DNA from: an uncultured Collinsella sp. | Lineage (GTDB): Bacteria; Actinomycetota; Coriobacteriia; Coriobacteriales; Coriobacteriaceae | Assembly: GCA_900547855.1 (NCBI GenBank) | Contig: URIK01000085.1 | Span: forward strand, 1-8,052 | DNA: 8,052 bases | Direction: 5' to 3' | Part shown: piece after piece, positions 4,314-8,052 of the stretch | Numbering within the stretch: the first letter of the stretch is position 1 | Layout: each line of letters begins with the position of its first letter | Made by a program: the position numbers and the translations under genes | Notes under the pieces: model-generated | What the model was told of the DNA's origin: nothing | Database searches by the model: none | What the model saw: the letters and a program-made list of their open reading frames with translations, nothing else

Positions 4314-6347
4314 ATGATCCTCCTGGTCGACAAGATCGAAAAAAGCTTCGGCGCGCGCGTCCTCTTTAGCGGCGCGTCCTTCCAGATCAACCCCGGCGAG
4401 CGCTTCGCGCTCGTGGGCCCCAACGGCGCCGGCAAAACCACCATGCTCAAAATCATCATGGGCATCGACAGTCCCGATGCCGGCCAGGTCCAGTACGCCA
4501 AGGACTGCCAGGTGGGCTACCTAGAGCAGGAAACCAACCTGGAGCACAAGGACACCACCATCCTTGCCGAGGTCATGGCCGCTGCCAAGGAAATCCGCCG
4601 CATGGGCGAGCGCGCCAACGAGCTGCAGGCCCAGATCACAGAGCTCTCCGAACAGGAGAAGGACGTCGACGCACTTCTTAACGAGTACGGCCAGGTCCAG
4701 GACCGCTTTGAGCACCTGGGCGGCTACGAGCTCGAGAGCAACGCTCGCAAGATCCTGTCCGGCCTGGGCTTTAAGGTCGCCGACTTTGAGCGCCCGTGCT
4801 CCGAGTTCTCGGGCGGCTGGCAGATGCGCATCGCACTTGCCAAGCTCTTCCTACGCCACCCCGACCTGCTGCTTCTGGACGAGCCCACCAACCACTTGGA
4901 CCTCGAGAGCGTCCAGTGGCTGCGCGGCTTTATCGCCAACTACGACGGCGCCGTCCTCATCGTCAGCCACGACCGCGCCTTCATGGACGCCTGCGTCGAC
5001 CACGTCGCCGCACTCGAAAACCGTCGCGTGACCACCTACACCGGCAACTACAGTAGCTACCTCAAGCAGCGCGAGGACAACCTGGAGCAGATGCGCGCCA
5101 AGCGTGCCGCCCAGGAGCGCGACATCGCCCACATGCAGGTCTTCGTTGACAAGTTCCGCTACAAGCCCACCAAGGCCGCCCAGGCGCAGGAGCGCATCCG
5201 CAAGATCGAGCAGATCAAAAAGGAGCTCGTCATCCTTCCCGAGGGCCACAAGCACATCGACTTTAAGTTCCCCGACCCACCGCGCTCCGGCGATATGGTA
5301 GTGGGCCTGGAGGGCGTCTCCAAGTCCTACGGTAACAAGCACATCTACAGCGACATCGACCTCAAGCTCTACCGCGGCGAGCACGTGGCGCTCGTCGGCC
5401 CCAACGGCGCCGGCAAGTCCACGCTCATGAAGATCCTCGCCGGCTTGGAGCCACCCACCACCGGCACCCGCGATCTGGGCACCAACGTGGGCGTGGCCTA
5501 CTACGCCCAGCACGCACTCGAGGGCATGACCGAGTCCAATACCGTCCTGCAAGAGATCGACACCGTCACGCCCAAGTGGACCGTGCCGCAACAGCGCAGC
5601 CTGCTGGGCGCCTTCCTGTTTAGCGACAACGATTCCATCGAAAAGCAGGTCCGCGTCCTCTCCGGCGGCGAAAAGGCGCGTCTGGCACTGGCCAAGATGC
5701 TCGTGGCCCCCGAGGCGCTCCTGTGCCTGGACGAGCCAACCAACCACCTGGACATCGACTCGGTGGACATGCTCGAGAACGCCCTGCAAAACTTCCCCGG
5801 CACCATCGTGCTGATCAGCCACGACGAGCACCTGGTACGCGCTGTGGCCAACCGCATCATTGACATCCGCGATGGCAAGGTCACGGTCTACGACGGCGAC
5901 TACGACTACTACCTCTACAAGCGCGAGGACCTCGCAGCCCGCGCCGCCGCCGAGGCGGCAGGGGAGAGCGCACCGGCCACGGCCAAGTCCACTAAGGTCA
6001 CCGCGGCCCAGCCCGATGCGCCCGCCGCCGCTTCCAAGCCGGCCGAGGGTAAAAAAACCAAGGAGCAAAAGCGCGCCGAGGCCCAGGCCCGCGCCGCGCT
6101 CAACAAAAAGCTCAAGGGCGTGCGCAACCAGCTCAAGAAGATCGAGGCCGAGCTCGACAAAAAGCGCGCCCGCTATGACGAGCTTATGGAATTGATGGCA
6201 AGCGAAGAGCTTTATGCCGATCAGGATAAGTTCAACGCCGCGCTCGGGGAATATAACGGCCTTAAGCAAGAGCTGCCCAAGCTCGAGGACGAATGGCTGG
6301 AGCTTTCCACCCAGATCGAAGAGGAGACCGCGCGTGAACTCTCGTAA
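4314..6347 (+). CDS. ABC-F family ATPase (YdiF/YheS-like translation factor)
   Basis: This 677-residue protein has two ABC ATPase domains and no membrane segments, as in ABC-F proteins that bind the ribosomal E site and reset stalled or drug-bound ribosomes. Domain 1 has Walker A GPNGAGKT at 35-42, signature FSGGW at 165-169, Walker B LLLLDE at 185-190 and switch histidine H219. The interdomain linker (about 228-320) carries the basic arm FRYKPTKAAQAQERIRKIEQ (281-300), typical of the P-site tRNA interaction motif. Domain 2 has GPNGAGKS at 362-369, LSGGE at 449-453, LLCLDE at 469-474 and H503. An Ala/Pro-rich tether (about 540-580) leads to a basic coiled coil (about 580-675), as in Uup, YdiF and YheS. 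Both catalytic glutamates are present. The start has an AGGCGG-type ribosome binding site at 4304-4309. The sequence does not tell whether it is housekeeping or confers drug resistance; the core context favours housekeeping. Confidence 0.96.
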   Translation: MILLVDKIEKSFGARVLFSGASFQINPGERFALVGPNGAGKTTMLKIIMGIDSPDAGQVQYAKDCQVGYLEQETNLEHKDTTILAEVMAAAKEIRRMGERANELQAQITELSEQEKDVDALLNEYGQVQDRFEHLGGYELESNARKILSGLGFKVADFERPCSEFSGGWQMRIALAKLFLRHPDLLLLDEPTNHLDLESVQWLRGFIANYDGAVLIVSHDRAFMDACVDHVAALENRRVTTYTGNYSSYLKQREDNLEQMRAKRAAQERDIAHMQVFVDKFRYKPTKAAQAQERIRKIEQIKKELVILPEGHKHIDFKFPDPPRSGDMVVGLEGVSKSYGNKHIYSDIDLKLYRGEHVALVGPNGAGKSTLMKILAGLEPPTTGTRDLGTNVGVAYYAQHALEGMTESNTVLQEIDTVTPKWTVPQQRSLLGAFLFSDNDSIEKQVRVLSGGEKARLALAKMLVAPEALLCLDEPTNHLDIDSVDMLENALQNFPGTIVLISHDEHLVRAVANRIIDIRDGKVTVYDGDYDYYLYKREDLAARAAAEAAGESAPATAKSTKVTAAQPDAPAAASKPAEGKKTKEQKRAEAQARAALNKKLKGVRNQLKKIEAELDKKRARYDELMELMASEELYADQDKFNAALGEYNGLKQELPKLEDEWLELSTQIEEETARELS

Positions 6348-6630
6348 GGCCGCTGCCGTGGCGATGAGCATCATCGCCATCGCCTGTCGCATCTGCGGCA
6401 TTTTTATGAGCGCGATGACCGTGCTGCTGTGCTTTAGCGGCCTGACCGCCAAGCTGCAGATCGTCGGCTTTGTCGTTGAGCTTTCGCGCGCACTGCCGAG
6501 TGCCATCGCCGGCTACGGCGTCATCACCTCGCCCTTTGGCGGCGTGTTCCGCTTAGATTACGCCATCGTGGCCGTAATCCTGTTTGTGGCCGACTACCTG
6601 CTCACGCGCGCCTCGCGCCGCGTCCGCTAG
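6334..6630 (+). CDS. Small multi-pass membrane protein of unknown function
   Basis: I choose GTG 6334 because an exact GAGGAG ribosome binding site lies at 6321-6326, 7 nt upstream, inside the end of the ABC-F gene. The genes overlap by 14 bp, so translation is probably coupled. The 98-residue product starts with a short basic segment (NSRKAAA). It then has a long hydrophobic stretch (about 8-35), a moderately hydrophobic one (about 42-62) and a third (about 76-92), and ends in basic residues (TRASRRVR). Two or three membrane helices are likely. I recognise no family motif. The next gene begins 9 bp after its stop, so it belongs to the same transcript as the membrane protease, which may be a partner. 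An in-frame ATG at 6364 is a less likely start. Confidence 0.8.
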   Translation: MNSRKAAAVAMSIIAIACRICGIFMSAMTVLLCFSGLTAKLQIVGFVVELSRALPSAIAGYGVITSPFGGVFRLDYAIVAVILFVADYLLTRASRRVR

Positions 6631-6639
6631 GGGAGCGCC

Positions 6640-7323
6640 ATGTCCAGCAGCTACATCATGAACCTGCTCGCGAGCGCCGTCGCCGTCATTGTGGGCATCG
6701 TCATCCACGAGAGTGCGCACGCCGCCGCGGCCTGGGCGCTCGGCGATAAGACGGCGCGTTCGCGCGGCCGCGTGTCGCTCAACCCGCTCAACCATATCGA
6801 CCCGTTTGGCACCATCATCCTGCCGCTGCTTATGCTTGCCGCCGGCGGTCCCGTATTCGCCTTTGCCAAACCTGTGCCCGTCTACCTCAACAACCTCAAG
6901 CACCCCAAGCGCGACGAGGTCCTGGTGAGCTTAGCCGGCCCCGCATCGAACATCGCACTCGCGTGTCTTGCTGCCGCCCTCATGCGCCTGACCTATCGCA
7001 ACCTCTACACCAGCATGTCCTTTGCCGTGGCATCGCAGATCATGAACTTCGGCGCCACGTTCATCGTAGTCAACCTGTCACTCGCGTTCTTCAACCTTAT
7101 CCCGATCCCGCCGCTCGACGGCTCGTCGATCATCGTGCCCTTCCTCAAGGGCAAGGCGCTCGCCAATTACTACCGCCTGCAGCAATACGCCATGCCCATC
7201 CTCATCCTGGTGCTGTACCTGCTGCCCATGTGGGCCGGCATCGACGTAATCGGTCGCTATTTCGACGTTACCGTGTATCCGCTCGCTGAGCAGCTGCTTA
7301 ACTTCGCAATCGCCGGCATCTAA
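6640..7323 (+). CDS. M50 family site-2-type intramembrane metalloprotease
   Basis: The 227-residue protein carries the zinc motif HESAH (H23-H27) within the first membrane helix. It is followed by GRVSLNPLNHIDPFGTIILP (43-62), a hallmark of the short bacterial S2P-like group, and later NLIPIPPLDGS (152-162), where D160 is the third zinc ligand. Hydrophobic segments at about 8-33, 57-75, 95-115, 128-152 and 183-200 fit a multi-pass membrane core. No PDZ domain is present, so this is the compact type and not RseP. Such enzymes cleave membrane-embedded substrates; the substrate here is unknown. AGGGGAG at 6629-6635 is the ribosome binding site, overlapping the previous stop. Placement just before scpA is, to my knowledge, common in Gram-positive bacteria. 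Confidence 0.95.
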   Translation: MSSSYIMNLLASAVAVIVGIVIHESAHAAAAWALGDKTARSRGRVSLNPLNHIDPFGTIILPLLMLAAGGPVFAFAKPVPVYLNNLKHPKRDEVLVSLAGPASNIALACLAAALMRLTYRNLYTSMSFAVASQIMNFGATFIVVNLSLAFFNLIPIPPLDGSSIIVPFLKGKALANYYRLQQYAMPILILVLYLLPMWAGIDVIGRYFDVTVYPLAEQLLNFAIAGI

Positions 7324-7331
7324 GGTAAACT
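7303..7331 (+). promoter_or_regulatory. Weak candidate promoter before scpA
   Basis: TTCGCA (7303-7308) and TAAACT (7326-7331) are spaced by 17 bp, each with four of six consensus bases. It overlaps the 3' end of the protease gene and could give scpA extra transcription. In this base composition such a match may be chance. Confidence 0.25.
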
Positions 7332-7338
7332 AACAGGT

Positions 7339-7357
7339 CGACCGTGCAAAACGGTCG
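7339..7357. repeat. Hairpin in the protease-scpA gap
   Basis: CGACCGT (7339-7345) and ACGGTCG (7351-7357) form a perfect 7-bp inverted repeat with a 5-nt loop. No T tract follows, so it is not a classic terminator. It could be an mRNA processing or stability element in the 84-nt spacer. Confidence 0.4.
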
Positions 7358-7407
7358 CAACATGCACCCAAACCGCGCCGCGAAGGCGCCGTCAAAGGAG
7401 GTCGAAG

Positions 7408-8030
7408 ATGTCGTATCGCGTGTCGACGCAGGTCTACAGCGGACCGTTCGACCTGCTGCTGCAGCTGGTAACCCGCCAAAAAGTAGATATCGGCGCCATC
7501 TCAATCAGCGAGGTGGCCGAGCAATACCTTGCCGAGGCCGAGCGCATCGAGGCGCTGGACCTAGATGTGGCAAGTGACTTTTTGCTGGTCGCGGCAACCC
7601 TTTTGGACATCAAGGCTGCCTCTCTGGTGCCGCAGGAGGCCCCGCACAAAGTCGATGACGACGATGACGAGTTCGACGAAGACCTCGAGGAACTCAGCGC
7701 GCTCGACGGCGACGCCTTGCGCGAGGTCCTGATCCAGCGCCTGATTGCCTACAAGCAGTTTAAAGGCGCGGCTGCGGCCCTCGGTGCCCGCATGCAAGCC
7801 GAGAGCCGCATGCACCCGCGTGTGGCCGGCCCCGATCCCGAGTTCCTAGGCCTTATGCCCGACTACCTGGCTGGCATCACCCTGCGCGGCCTAGCCGTTA
7901 TCTGTGCCGACCTGGATGGCAAGCGCCAGACCTTCCTGCTGGAAGCCGAGCACGTGGCACCGCATCGCGTGCCGCTCGACCTGACCGTGGCCTCAGTCGA
8001 CCGCTTTACCATGGCGCACCAAACCTGCAC
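7408..8030 (+). CDS. scpA: ScpA (segregation and condensation protein A), 3'-truncated by the contig end
   Basis: ScpA is the kleisin subunit of the Smc-ScpAB condensin, which compacts and segregates the chromosome. ATG 7408 follows a near-perfect ribosome binding site, AAGGAGGT at 7395-7402. The 207 complete codons show the ScpA signature. GPFDLLLQLV is at 12-21, followed by DIGAISISEVAEQYL. Then comes SDFLLVAATLLDIKAASLVP (56-75), the Smc-neck-binding helices. A very acidic linker (about 83-95, a run of D and E) leads to the central region of about 100-200. The C-terminal winged helix that binds the Smc head is largely missing, because natural sequence stops at 8030 where adapter begins. 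ScpA proteins are usually about 240-290 residues. An scpB gene would be expected just beyond. Confidence 0.95.
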
Positions 8031-8052
8031 CTGTCTCTTATACACATCTCCG
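8031..8052. other. Tn5/Nextera library adapter left on the contig end
   Basis: The first 19 bases, CTGTCTCTTATACACATCT, are the reverse complement of the Tn5 mosaic end used in Nextera libraries. The following CCG agrees with the next bases of the standard adapter. This is laboratory sequence and should be trimmed. It makes the scpA frame appear to continue into CLLYTSP, and gives a minus-strand reading that begins MYKRQ. Confidence 0.97.

Noticed and set aside
3830..4501. Minus-strand frame of 223 codons including GDRTPDLLTASQALSQLSYA
   Set aside because: That peptide is the antisense translation of tRNA-Ala, a common annotation artefact. The rest is G+C-rich non-coding DNA and antisense to the ABC-F start.
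4851..6506. A 551-codon open frame on the minus strand opposite the ABC-F gene
   Set aside because: It is antisense to a clearly real gene. Its composition (rich in L, V, G, A) is the mirror of strongly biased codons, and it shows no domain or ribosome binding site.
7863..8045. Minus-strand frame starting MYKRQVQVWC
   Set aside because: Its start codon lies in the sequencing adapter and the rest is antisense to scpA.

Overview
The window looks like high-G+C chromosomal DNA from a coriobacterium, most likely Collinsella or a close relative. This is inferred from codon use, from the gene set, and from a nuclease-like protein type I associate with Coriobacteriia; no database search was possible. 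The last 22 bases (8031-8052) are not genomic. They match the Tn5/Nextera mosaic-end adapter, so the natural sequence ends at 8030, inside scpA.

Left part (1-2011) is accessory and decaying. An MNT-type nucleotidyltransferase antitoxin (82-381) is broken by an in-frame TAA just before its GSX10DXD active-site motif. A 62-residue ORF overlaps its 3' end. It sits where the HEPN toxin (hepT) is usually found, but its C-terminal half looks like the tail of a RelB/DinJ antitoxin. A strong palindromic terminator follows. Next comes about 500 bp with no intact gene, holding two diverged 52-bp tandem units that each carry a 7-bp inverted repeat, plus coding-like pieces interrupted by stops. Those pieces run in the frame of the next gene, a DUF3825-domain protein (1135-1923).

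Middle part (2012-4282) has two single tRNA genes, each with its own promoter and terminator: tRNA-Val(CAC) with encoded CCA, and tRNA-Ala(GGC) without it. Between them lies one accessory gene (2515-3672), a 385-residue protein with a Vsr/DUF559-like nuclease core at its C terminus and visibly lower G+C than the genes to the right. It is flanked by a 330-bp leader containing inverted repeats and by a 450-bp very G+C-rich spacer containing a 37-nt inverted repeat pair.

Right part (4314-8030) is a compact co-directional core block: an ABC-F translation factor, a 98-residue membrane protein translationally coupled to it, an M50 site-2-type membrane protease, and scpA of the Smc-ScpAB condensin (truncated by the contig end). 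No clear promoter is visible between tRNA-Ala and the ABC-F gene, so that gene may be reached by readthrough of the tRNA-Ala terminator.

I did not find a convincing new multi-gene system. The most interesting points are the ruined MNT/RelB-like antitoxin locus, the likely 5'-truncated DUF3825 gene, the nuclease-like accessory gene between two tRNAs, the unnamed repeats, and the possible attenuated tRNA-ABC-F transcription unit.
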